Part shown: piece by piece, positions 1 to 11,767 of the stretch
How the letters are laid out: every line of letters starts with the position of its first letter
Numbering within the stretch: the stretch's first letter is position 1
Source: Volvox africanus
Lineage: Eukaryota > Chlorophyta > Chlorophyceae > Chlamydomonadales > Volvocaceae
DNA: 64,000 nucleotides
Reading direction: 5' to 3'
NCBI GenBank assembly: GCA_030268105.1
Contig: BSDZ01000079.1
Coordinates: 2,423,501-2,487,500, forward strand
Position numbers and translations under genes: made by a program
Notes under the pieces: generated by a model
What the model was told of the DNA's origin: nothing
Databases searched by the model: none
What the model saw: the letters and a program-made list of their open reading frames with translations, nothing else

Positions 1-3000
1 GTCATACATGATAACTTAAGCACCTTCATGAAGCTTACAGAAAACCATAGTTTGGGCTTCTAACAGCAAGCTGTATCCACGCGGCCTTGTAGCAGCCGGA
101 CGACCGTCTTGATGATCCGACCCCTTTCCCCACGCTCCTGCGGGCAAGCAAGTTTTGTCTGGTTGCCCGGCCGCCGCCCCACCTTGTCTGCCCCTCCAGC
201 TGCGCACTGGTGGTAAAGCGAGCGATGAGCGTCTTCAACCGCGCCACCTGTGCGGGAAGTCGCGCTGTGAGCTTCATGGCGGCGGTCAGCACGTGCTCCA
301 CTGCCACTGGCTCGGAACGATGCCGCCGCAGGACAGTCTCAAGCAGGGACACCACCTGCGGTATACAATGAAGGGAAAAGGAAGCAGAGAACACACGACC
401 ATGGCCACGTGTTTCCTCGTCATGGGACCTCCTGACACGTCACCCTCATTTCAGCTTCCCACCCATTCCGACTTCCCGCGTGGTCATGTCCCCGACCTAT
501 CGTGTTCCTCGACCTCTGCCTCAGAGAAGCCCAGGGGCCCCTTAAATCTACATGCCAGCAAGGTGGCGCCTCTTACGTGCCCCGGACCTAGCCCACCCTA
601 CCTCAGCGTCGCTGACGGCCATCGGGGCTTCGCCTTCCAGCAACGGTCCGCCCATAGATGGCAGCAGCATTTCCCCGTATTCGCCAATGACCCATACCGC
701 CGCGCGCAGCAGCGTAGGCGCCGCGCCATCCACATTGGAAACCAGGGCCCGGTAGAAAGCGCGCGTGGCATAGGCCTGCAGATCCGGCGTGCTGGTGAGG
801 TGCACCAACATGGTGCGGGCCACCTCGTCCTTCACGTACGCACCAGCCTGCCGGGCGCGGTTTGAAGTTAGTCGATTAACACCAAACGAATGGCCACTTA
901 GTGGCAGGGACCAGGAAAACTCCGAACCGGACATCGAGGCGGGGCGACAGCACTGATACATGCCCAGAGACGTAAATTGCAAGCAATTGATGTCATGGAA
1001 CCGTCCCCGAGCTCTTTCCCATAAGCCCCACTTCAACCCATCCCTCCCCACCTCGCTTCATGGGCAGCCCAAAGTCCGCCCTACCTGTATCATGACGGCC
1101 AGCAACTGGTCCAGATACCATCGCCGATCGGGAGCAAACCTGATCAGGACGGCGGAACGATAGCATTATAATCAGAGCTCAAGGATCACAGTCGAGTCGA
1201 TAAGATCACCAGGAAGCAAGTTGCCGCTCCTGCACTCCATGGCTCAGGATAACCATAACAACCGCAAAAGACAGCCTGGTGAAAGGCCCCATAAAGACGT
1301 ACACGTGCGCGCCTGCGTGGGCTCGATTCATACCTCTGAATGAGCATGCATATCTTGGCAGTGAGGTCAGGCTTGAACTCCGTGTCCGAGACGGCCAGGT
1401 AATCGAGCAGCTCCTTAGTGAGCGTGCGGATATTGCCCTCGTTGACCAGTGAGTACACCAGCTCCAGCGCGCGACGGCGGATGGACACGTCCGCATCCTT
1501 GACGCACTCCACGATGGTGGCCCGGTGGCGCTGGACGGCCTGCGAGGCACGTCAAAGGACGGCCAGGCGAATAAAACCAGAAATGTTGTCTGAGCCGACG
1601 GAATGAAAAGAGATCGGTGGCGGAGAGAGGAGAAAAGATAGGCGCTCATGCAAAGAGGAAGTGACACAGCTATGTGGTAATTAGGGGTACCTCTTTTCGT
1701 AGAGCGCGAAGGGTCTGTGAGGGCAAAAAAATATGGTACATCAGAAGAAGTACGGCAGAAGTGCATCAAAGCATACCTAAGAAGATACTGTCTCCACCTT
1801 CCCCTGAACCCGCGCCCCAGACCTCACTTCCGAATGTCATTCCGGTGGCGGTGACACTATCCGCAACTACGCACTACCCGCAGAAGGTGCACTGTACGCC
1901 GATCGATTGTAACCCATCGGAGGTGCTCGCATCGTACCTGCGTGTCTACGGACACCACCTTAGCCAGCGTGTTAAGGGCGACGTAGCGGATATTGTTGTC
2001 CTTGTTGGATAGGAAACGGCCCAGGATGTTGATGGCCAGGACGCGCAGCCCACCAATGGACTCGATACCCATAATCGTTTGCACGCACTCGTAAAGAATG
2101 GCATTGCCAGCGTTGCGGTTGGCCTCAATGTTAGAGGCCACCTGCGGAGAGCAGGCCGGCCGACCGAAACGTGGCAAGGGAGGGTGATCGCGAAGATAGA
2201 CCGGGACCCCAAGCCAGAAATGTTCCCTTATCCTTCCACTTGCTCACTCACGCGCCCCATCCTTGTGAACACACCATTATCCTGTGCCTGTGACGTCCTC
2301 CTCTAGTACCTCACTCGCCTACCACCTGCTCGCTCTGCCTGCCACAGCATCGCTCGGGGCCCCAACCCTCTCTTCGTTCCCATCCCCAGCCTGCATCTGG
2401 ACGTTTTCCAAATTCTATATTCGTCTCTACCATTCCAGATGGTCCCATCTCAACTGCCTTCTACGCGCATCTGCCCCGAAACCCTGTCCAGGCAATCACC
2501 TGGGCCAGGATGTCGCTCATGGCATCGCTCGACTCCGCATGCCCACGCCCTAACAACCTAAGCAGCCGAAGGAGCTTGACCTGAAGGGGCAGATGAAAGG
2601 TTTGCGAGGTTGGAGGTATACCATGGGTTGAGGTGGTTAACGAAGATATGCCAGGGCCACTTGCGTGAGAACGGCCTCGAGCAGTTCTGGAACCCTACGT
2701 ACTTCCACTCCATGCAACGTACACCAAGTCTCCAGGTATAACAACTCCGCGGGTCCTGATCACCCTGTTTCACAGATATTAAAAACCCCAGTCCCACAGT
2801 CACCAGCCCTGCTTTCCCACCTCCCGGTCTGCGTCTGACCTCGGACTTCTACGCCCAAAGCCGCTTCCTCTTTACCCGCCCAGTCTCCTCGCATCCCGTA
2901 CATATGGCCTCTCCAAAACTCACTACCTGTAGCAGAGGGCTACAGCTGACCAGCACGGCATTCGCACCTGCAAGAAGGGGTTGGTGATGCCACCGATGTC

Positions 3001-4719
3001 ATGTTCCGGAGACACCCCTGACTGCAGCAGGCTGCGCAGGATGCGGCAGAGGCTTGGTACTGTGGGCCGGTACTTATCTACGAGCGTCCCATCTAGCTCC
3101 AAAATCTGGCAGACAGGAGAAAGGGAGGTTTAGGAAATAATAGGAGGGGGACAACTGCTGCAATAATTCGAAAAGAGAGAGTGTGCGGAAGAAGGTGCAT
3201 TCTGCATGGCACCGCAAGTTCAAGTTAGCAACGAGGAACCCGGACCCTTGCTGCGGCATATGGTTACCAAACTCTAGCCATTTCAACAACCAGGACGCCC
3301 ATCCTTAGCTGAGTCGTGGGCCGAAGCCCACTCGCCCAAATGGCCGTCCAGCTTCAGATGGACATCCTTTCTGCCCCCTCCGTACGCATCCTTGACTAAC
3401 AGCAAGAGGTATTGGTCCCATGGATAAGGTTCAAGGTCTTGCCCTTCCCCTTACGCCACGAATACCTTTGCACAGAATAATGCTATACAGAGGTTTTTGA
3501 CCCACTTATACGCGCATCCAGCACCCCAACTTATGCTTCTCCACCTGTAACATGAGCGTCACACCGCACAGCACAACCGCCTGGTTCCGATCATTAAGCA
3601 GGTCCGCGGCTTTGGTCACAAACTGATCCAATAGCTCTGGTACCTTCTTCACCACCCTGTGCGCGACAGGGTTGGAGGGCGGCATGGAGACGCGTAATGT
3701 CATGAAGGGTATGTACCAGATGGCTGATTCTCCATGATGCAACAGGGAAGGGGGATACATGGCCAAGCCGAAAAGGAAGCCACAGGTGAAAGTAGTGTTA
3801 CCCGAGGAGTCGCGCACGCCTGGTACCCCATCGTCACCTGGCGAGCTTAACAAGCGCAGAATTAGACGCCATGGCTCTGTATTCGTGCATCGAAATAGAT
3901 AACCCCTCTCTCTCCACTCTGCCATAATTGCGCCCTACGCTATGTCTGATTTCATCCAGAACTATCTCCTTAGTAAAAAAATATAACAAATTGAACCCAA
4001 AGTCATTCCACCTGATAGCGCAGAGAGCTGCTTTCTTCCTGATGTAGGGAGGAGATGCCGGGTCCATGAGCTTCTCCACGTCTGGGGCCAGGTCCCTGGC
4101 CATCTCTGCAAAGGGCCATACCCATGTCATCTCCCTTCCGATGCACCAGGACCCCGCAATTCATACGGTCTGGGTGTGTAAGTTCGAGAATAATGTGAGC
4201 CAGGGCAAAAGAACAAACCCAAGGGCTCACCAGTGGAGCAGATATTCCCCAGAGCTACCAGGGCCAGGCCGACAATGTACCCATTTTTTTGGTTATTCAG
4301 GTCCATTTTCAGGGAGTTCGTCACGAGCATGAGGACCTCCTGGCGCTCGTCAAGGAGGATCATTAGGCCTAAGTATCCCATACGCTGCGGAGGAATCGCC
4401 ATCCATGGTGTTAGGCAAGAGCTCCACCAGTCCAGTCTGCCACCAACAGTTGTGTTCAGGACGCGTCAACATGCCTGACCTTTTCGGGGAAGCCCGACCC
4501 TGCAATTAGCTTAAGTGTCTCCATCTGACCGAAGTGCGTGTGATAGCCCAGCATGTGGATGTACATCAACTTGGCTACATTTCGATGCCTATACGACTGG
4601 TCTTGTTCCCTAAATGCCTCGCGAAGCGCAGCGCTCTCTTTTGCAATGACCTCGCGCTCTTCAGCTGCGGTCTTGCACGCACGGACAGCCTTGATCAGGT
4701 CACGTAAGCGAATGGACAT
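1..4719 (-). CDS. AP1G1: AP-1 complex subunit gamma (gamma-adaptin), 5' two thirds, truncated by window edge
   Basis: Large subunit of the AP-1 adaptor, which recruits clathrin at the trans-Golgi network and endosomes. The start ATG is at 4717-4719 and opens with [20 protein letters not shown], the near-invariant gamma-adaptin N-terminus. Exons I could chain in phase (minus strand): 4480-4719, 4231-4384, 4012-4105, 3545-3656, 2968-3105, 2500-2580, 1938-2141, 1334-1539, 1085-1139, 602-847 and about 183-355, giving roughly 567 codons. They encode the armadillo-like trunk, including the family stretches [39 protein letters not shown] and [14 protein letters not shown]. The hinge and ear domains lie beyond the left edge. 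The gene is divergent from the reductase-like gene at 5140. Identification is by recognised family sequence; exon 11 and its donor are least certain. Confidence 0.95.
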
Positions 4720-5139
4720 TTTTAATTATGCTGCAACGCACAGCCCGTCCGTTTCAGCTACTGCCAAGTTGCCATAGTGCGTAATTGGATAATCGGTAAC
4801 TTAGCGTACAGAAATTAGTACCAAGAATAGATCTTAATATCAGTACATGTTTTAAAGAGTCTACACATATGGTGTGCGTTGTATTCGACCTGGTGCCCTG
4901 CCGTGCGGAACACGGAGAAGTTGGTGATGAAGCCAATTGTGCTATAGCTAGTACATAGAGGTTATTAGCTACCGTGCTGCTATTCATGCACATAGGTTAT
5001 CCTTCAAAACACATGCGGATTGCTACCTCAAGGTTACGGAGCAAGCCGCGCAAGCAAAGATAGGAAGAACAAAATCCAAGCTCCAAACCTGGACGGCAAG
5101 CTTAGTACTTATCCTAGCGTAAACGCGTAAACCCGACGC
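4720..5139. promoter_or_regulatory. Shared 420-bp intergenic spacer of a head-to-head gene pair
   Basis: This spacer separates the AP1G ATG (minus) from the reductase-like ATG (plus). It must contain both 5' UTRs and promoters. An AT-rich stretch sits next to the AP1G start. I see no clear TATA box and no other gene. Confidence 0.55.
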
Positions 5140-7731
5140 ATGGATGCAGCTTCCGGCGCTTGCCAAAGGATTCCTGCGTTTGCTTCAGGTAGGAAAACCT
5201 CCTCCAGGCTGACTGCCCTACCTATGACTAGAACAGCCTCCATCACCAGGATCCTGTGGTCAGCACAAGCTGGCCGTACTCGGTCCGGTCCCATCAATCT
5301 CCGGGCCTTATCTTCCGCTCCACAAAAAACGTCGCCCGAACGCCTGCATTCCTGGACGCTTACCCTTGAGCGAGGAGTCGGTAAGGCGTACGGCGCGGAG
5401 GCAGAGCTCCAGGCCACAGGGGCATTTCGCGCCGAGGTGTTCCCTGACTTACCCATTGCGACCACCTGGCAGAACCTGGCAAAAGCACTGAGCAGGTATA
5501 ATACGTGGCTAGTTGGACCCGACTACCAAGTGGTTTTCACCAGACTGGTACACATGTGAATTGCGACACGGTATGCGAAAAATTGGATGATGTTACCGAC
5601 TGCGCCGAGGCACTTCCTGCTGATAGGTTCTCTCATTGACGTGAAGGGAGGTTGTGTTCTCCACCCTACACTTCTCATCCACCAGGACCAGGATATTCGT
5701 TTATTCGTCTTCCCCACCGCATTTTTGCTGGGAAGCGAAGCCTCATAGCACGTGAAAGGCGGTGCGTAGTCGTGGAGACGAGGTCCATCATTGCGTCTAA
5801 AGCTCCTCTTTTGCGTCGTGCCTGTATGCCATTTCGGTCGCAGCGGCCTGAGAGCATCCCCCACCGCCGATCGGGAGCTACCCTTCACGCAATATACCAC
5901 GCAGCGCGGCGCGCTCAAGGTCATTACCACTGCCGCGAACCTGCGCAGCCAGTACGACATCGAGTGCCGGCTCGTGGCAGCCGCCGGCGATGGTGTCGAG
6001 ACTGCCGGCGGCCAGCGTGCCGATGTCATACTCTGTGTGTCAGGCTCACACCCAGTGCGGACACTGCCGCTTGTCTCTAGGTACACGAAATGGACTTGCA
6101 ATCTTACTTTCGGACCTTTTGTGTGGGGAATGCCACTTAAGGTTCAGGAATGCTACATTTGCAGTTGCAAACCAGTTACCTGACTCCTGCCCGCAGCCAT
6201 GTACCTTGACGACGTGTACGTTGCTTCATTCAGGTTCCTCTCCAGCAGCCTGGACACGTTACGGGTGGCGCAGCGGTTGCAGCAGCGAGGCTACATCCCA
6301 CCCACCACACAGCTGTGGGTTGTGGCCAATCCCAATACAGATCGCAGCGCAGCGCTGCTTGAAGCCAAGGTACGAGAAAACCTATCTCAGCTCAGGCGTG
6401 CAGTACCTGCCGTAAGAACCAGGGTGTAGTGTATTAATAACGATTAAGATTTCTGATCTGCTGTAACTCTCAAGTTCCTGCCGCTGGCAGCGTGGTCTGT
6501 TGTAGAAAGCAGCCTTTGGAAAGCATTCCATATCTCCGCTCGTAGCAATGATGCCTCGCGTGCATGCCAAAGCATCAACTGGGCCAATTTGAGTCAAGGC
6601 TGTTGCACCCCATGCATCTTGGGCGTTTTCCTGCTGCTAATGCTCTAGTAACGCTTTGATCCTCACGGATACCTTGCATATTTTGGCGCATCCGCTGTGT
6701 CATCAACTGCGCAGGCGGCTGAAGGCGCCACCGCCGTCCTCACGCAACCCCCATTGGATTGGCCCGCTTATTTATCTTGGCTGTCGGATGCTGAACGGCG
6801 GGACCTGCTCAGCCCCGCACCGCCTCCGTCCCCAAAGCTCTCATCACCGCCACAACCCACGTCGGACCGGACGCACGCCAGCCCACCGGGCCTAGAGGGT
6901 AGCGCCACCAGGAGCGCTGGAAGAAATGATAGCGGCGATGGGGGTGTGGTTGGCGGCATGCGTGGGCTCCGCCTGCTGGTGGGACACCCCATGCTCAGTT
7001 CCACGGCAAATCTGTCCTTCTGGATCGCGCTGAGCGGCTGCGGTAGTGCGCCTGCAGCACAGGCACTGCTGGCGGAGGCAACGCGTGCGGAACTGAAAGG
7101 CCGAGAGGCCGCTGCGCAATTTTTTGCGGACTATAACCGGCGATTGGCGCAGCAGGTAAGATGGCAAGAGTACAGGAAGACACCGCGATTCTGCACGCGA
7201 TTGCCGCTATCTGACTTGGAAGAGCACACAACAGCTATCCAAAACCAACTTCTAATCGACGGAGATGGCAGCGGAGGAACAAGTGCCGCATGACTCCTGG
7301 GATGCTCTGCAAATTGCATTATCTACCTCCCGACTGGGCTCTACGTGGGGCTCAGAGGGTTGTAACAGAAAACGTGAAGGGGCGGAGGGGAACGTTTTAA
7401 GAACTGTGTGGACGGTGCTGGGTGGCCTCACAAAATTTAGGAAGCGGCGTGGACACAAATCCGAAGAAGATGATTTGACACTATACCGGCGCCAACTTCT
7501 TGCGTTCAGGATTGATTAGGTGCTGTTTCTGGAAATCATATAGTAGGAATAATGGACCCAGGCTCTCACACGGTTTAGGGTGGGCTGACGAGCGCAGCTG
7601 ATGTCTGTTTCTCGCAGGTGCTGGCGCGCGGCGGCCTGGGAGGCCTGCATATTATGGCGATCACGAAAGCATCTAAGCGGATGGTGCTGGGGATGTTGGG
7701 GGATGGCTCTCTGCCCCCCTCGGCATCTTGA
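5140..7731 (+). CDS. Methylenetetrahydrofolate reductase superfamily protein (MTHFR-like), 427 aa
   Basis: TIM-barrel protein related to 5,10-methylenetetrahydrofolate reductases; the true substrate is unknown. Exons 5140-5495, 5844-6080, 6234-6369, 6715-7155 and 7618-7731 join in phase and total 1284 nt. The first ~110 residues are basic and rich in Ser/Arg, consistent with an organellar transit peptide. The core shows landmarks I recognise from MTHFR-like proteins: VSGSHP, SLDTLRVAQRL, WVVANP, the strand AVLTQPPLDWPAY, then LRLLVGHPMLSSTANLSFWI and a terminal GGLGGLHIMAIT. About 60 Pro/Ser/Gly-rich residues interrupt the barrel after the TQPP strand (exon 4). It is shorter than classical eukaryotic MTHFR and lacks the regulatory C-terminal domain, so it resembles bacterial-type or plastid relatives. 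A TGTAA follows 135 bp after the stop. Confidence 0.72.
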
Positions 7732-9237
7732 AGCGATTTGCATGCACTTGCGTGTGTGATTGTGTGCGTGCGTGTGACCAAGGGTATTTGCCGCCATTTC
7801 CTCGGTGAAGACCTTTGGCATAACTGCCCAAATCCTGGGGAATACGGGGAATCATTGACCTCCATTGTAAGTTTAAGTGTGTGGCGAAGTACAAGACAGT
7901 GTGCACCATGCACGCGTCCAATAATACGCACAGAACTTTTCCAGCTCGGTGCTTGCCTCTGCACGAGGGTGTCATTCAGTCCACATACAACCTCTGAGCA
8001 TCCATGACATAGGGGCGGCGTAGACAAGATCAACAACAGTTCCTCAATGCGGGGCTTTAGGTATGCCACCGGGTGAAAACCAAAGGCCGTCCAACTAATT
8101 CGGAAAGGCACAGCTAGATGTAACATGGATGGATGCGCACGATGTGTGCCCACGATTTCCAAGCTAGTATGTATTATAGCTGTGCTTCACTCAAGACCCT
8201 AACGAGCAATGCAGAGAAACACAAATTCACGACCGGCTGGCTTGCAGGCAACCGAAGCAAAACAGCCGGCCGTGATGCCACGCGAGCACGGAAAAGCTCG
8301 AGAAAGGCAGCACGTCAAAAAATACAAGGCGATGAACAGATAACGACTAAACACAATTTCGAGCACCAATCTCGGCGCCTCAAACCCCACACAGTAAGTT
8401 GAAATCAAAACTTAAGAAATCAAGACTTCCGTCGCAGCTGTCAGCATCGGCCATGCGGCGCGGACCATGTTAGGCCGTGAAGGCCTCTCAAAAACTGACC
8501 AGAGCCACCAAGTGTGAGTATGAGCCGAGGGAACGGCAACTTGGAAGCTTAAATGGTCCCTGGGTCAACCCCTGCCACGCTAATGCGTTTGAGCAGTTAA
8601 GCAGGTGTGCACATAACCGTCCTCCTCTCCCCTCTGCCGCCCTGATCTTCAGGAGCAACAATTCTTCGAGAGTATGAAAGAAGAGTATCAGTGCCTGTCA
8701 TTCGGACAAATCCCAGAATTAGTCGCTGCCGCCGATGTGCAATGGGACGCCCATGGACGCTGCCATAAGGTGACGCTACAGATGGAAGACGCTGGGCAAG
8801 ACCAGCTCGTGCTCTCCAGAGACAGGGCGCATGATAGTAATACCCCAGCCTCCAATGCCCCTCACGGCTGGGGATAGCCGTGCTTGAAGAAAGAAAGAAA
8901 GAAAGAAGGCACGCTCCTATGGGTGCCGCAAATAGTAAACAGTGACAAGCCACATCGCATCATTAATCGGCAGCTTCTGTACCCAACCCTGTCCGCCAAA
9001 AGCCTCCACCAGTGGTCAACGGCACCAGGTTTGCTGCACATCCAATATCCAAAGGTTTCTTTTCTGCACACATTCTGCGACGCGGCACCGAACCCATGCC
9101 TCGCCGTTGTCCCAAGGGTATGGAGTGACCGGGTCTACTGCTTCAAGTTGCAGCAATTCATAATCACCGTCGGCCTGCCCAGGCCCACGTCGACCCCAGT
9201 TGCACCCCGGCAGATTTATTGCCTGCTTGAGATTTGT
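7732..9237. other. Intergenic region between convergent genes
   Basis: Contains the 3' end of the MTHFR-like transcript and, from the right, the 3' end of the minus-strand unknown gene. A short GAAA microsatellite lies at about 8886-8908. Reading frames here are short and show no recognisable protein. Confidence 0.5.
7866..7870 (+). terminator. Candidate TGTAA polyadenylation signal of the MTHFR-like gene
   Basis: TGTAA is the chlorophyte poly(A) signal. This copy lies 135 bp after the stop at 7731 on the sense strand. Confidence 0.5.
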
Positions 9238-11345
9238 TTACCTGCAGCTGCCGTTGGTACCATCGCTTCTTTCGGCGCTGCCGCTGCCACTACCTCCAGC
9301 GGCAATGGCCGACAGGTACGACCGGACGTGCTCGACTGCCTGTGTCGCCTTGTGCTGCAGGTTCCGTGTGGCCACGCACGAGTTCACCAACACTGCGTGA
9401 GCCCACTCGCGGCTTGTGGCCGCCAGCTTGTCAATCACATCGGGATCAGGCTGCACAGGCTGGACTGTAGGGGCCACCTGTGCAATTAGGGGCCATTCAC
9501 GCGATCAACGGTTAATGCCTGCGGTGGGCGGAAGTGGAGGCTCGAACAGAAACCCACGCTAGCTGCTCTTGCATCGGGCCAAGGGCTGTTACCTGCAATC
9601 GTGGCTGATAGGCTGGACAAATGTGTTTGCAAATGGTGCCCTTTCCCATCAATATCTCCTAGGATATCAAGAACCGTCGATAGGCAAGACTGTGGGCATC
9701 CCGATTTCGTAGAGCAACCACCCTTTGGGTTACCACCCAGCCAGCGAAGGCACATGCAACATATCAGCAAGCAGGCCATCCAGCTGCACCGTTACGTAGA
9801 ACACGTCTGTCCAACTATCTACCAGCAAAACATGTCGCAGTCGGCTATCCTGCCTCAAGGGCGCGGGTCACCCGCTTAAAGACTGGCGAGCCTGCCTGCA
9901 CCTGCATGTTCATGTTCGTCTTTCATGCACGACGGAGAAGATATCCCTCACGCACCTCCCCCACTGTGGGCCCTAACTCCTCCACTTCTTCCGCGGTAAG
10001 ATGCCGTGCCACGCGGGCCAGGTTGCGTCCAATCCGGCAGGGCTTAACCGCGGACGGATCATATAGCCTGATGACGGCGTTCAGGCTGTGCAAGTCAAGG
10101 CGCGCCCGCACGCCGCTGAGGGAAGCCGAGTCCGACACATGCAGGGTAGTCTGGGCCTGTGCGGCGGGGATGTTAGGGAATGGCCCATTCGTCGGTCCCG
10201 TGTGAGGGCACACAGTGTAGTCCACTATGTGCCTACAACGGCGTGTATACGTCCGGTCCGAATTGGGTATGCTTGGTACAAATGTCAGCCTGCGTAGCTC
10301 TGATGGAGGAACCTTAATGCCAGACTTACTGCCCACGCGCCACGGGCGTGCGGCTTAATGTGGCTATCAGGGAGCTGCCTACCTTGAAATACACGCTGCC
10401 GGGGAAGCCGATACTGTCGCATACTTGCTGGGGTGGGCCCACCCGTGGTGACAGCTGCAGCGCGTACTGGGGCGCCTTACGGACAATCGATAAGTTATGC
10501 AAGCGCTCGGGCTGGAATGTGACCATTAGACCCAGAGCACGATCCAGCACGCCGCCTGATGTCTCTGGCGCCGGCAGCTGCGCAGTAAGACGCAGCTTGA
10601 GCAGCTCCGTGTCCAGGAAAGGAAGCCGGAGTTTCTTGCTGCATGGATATAAGTTTCGGAGCGACAATGTAGTTCGGAGTTGAAAGGTCTCAACCGGAAT
10701 GAACCACGGGTCGCCAGACATACAATAAATTGACGCGCGCGCAGATATTTAGAGATGCGCCATGTTCTAAGCATCACGGACATTGTACAACTACTTAATT
10801 TATGGTTAAGTCTATAAAATTGTTTTGCTCATGAAACGCGGAACTAAAACGTTGACGCTGTCTCGCCACACCTGTAATGCAGACGGCGAGTTGCCGGCTC
10901 CAGCTCAAACTTGCCCCGAAGGTATACGTCCTAAGTAAATAGGCAGATCGACGCAAGAGTGTCAATGTGCACCATCCAACGACCAAAATGATAACGCTCG
11001 CATATCCCAACATGCCAAGAGATGGAGGATTATAAAGGATCCTCCATGCATTTTGCAACAGTAATTTGCGTAGACATTCACACCATCCGTGTTTGTCAAG
11101 TCAAGGAAGGCCGGTCAAAAGCTTCCTTGTAAACGCACCTTGACACTAAGCGACGGCTTAAACCTCTCAATGCTGATTAGATTCTGCTGGGCAGCTCGTT
11201 CCTCCGGCTCGGATAACATATAACAGGCCGAGAGACCCAGCTCAAACGGCCCAACCAAAAGTTTTTGTGATTTCAATTTAATACCGAATTTCGTCTCATC
11301 TAAACCAAAGATTAATCGATTGCTAACTGGCTGCTCAGTTGTCAT
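9238..11345 (-). CDS. Uncharacterised protein, predicted beta-strand-rich, 312 aa
   Basis: I do not recognise the family. Exons on the minus strand, 11139-11345, 10383-10634, 10251-10289, 9956-10156 and 9238-9477, all join in phase 0 and total 939 nt. The start ATG at 11343-11345 has the sequence MTTEQPVSNRLIFGLDETKF. The first ~180 residues alternate polar and hydrophobic residues in short runs (for example LIFGLDETKFGIKLKSQKLL and LRLPFLDTELLKLRL), as expected for antiparallel beta strands. A helical tail with a Gly/Ser-rich end follows (exon 5). No signal peptide is obvious. An additional exon between 9478 and 9955 cannot be excluded. The final stop overlaps a possible donor, so the C-terminus may be longer. 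A beta-barrel envelope protein is one possibility, purely by inference. Confidence 0.6.
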
Positions 11346-11767
11346 TTTTACAGGGTCTCAAAGACCGAAGAGCGCCTGCCTGTGGAATCAACCAGACGGA
11401 TAGCGAGCTTGCGTTCGGGCGGCGTATGTATTTGTAAAACTCATTTACTTAGAGGCATCTGGGATCGACGGCGAATCATATCGGCGAATTGATGGTAGGA
11501 ATAGCTCCGAGACACGGCAAAAGTGCAGACCATCCAAGTTGCAAACCATAGCTTGCCACGTTGAATGTTTTGCTCTTTAGATATTTTAGTCCTAATATAT
11601 AAGCCTTACATGCAACATTTTGCTTCTCGTGGAATACAAGTAGGTGTAGCTAAATGGCCTCAAAATAATTGCCGTTTCCTTGCCATGTTATAACCATTCA
11701 TGGATATAAATTACTTGAAGAAGATCTTTCTTAGTTGCATTAGCCCCACGCGCGAAGCAGTTTATCG
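11346..11767. promoter_or_regulatory. 422-bp spacer of a second head-to-head pair
   Basis: Lies between the ATG of the unknown minus-strand gene and the ATG of the hydrolase. It is AT-rich around 11570-11720. No other gene is visible, so it probably carries both promoters. Confidence 0.5.
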
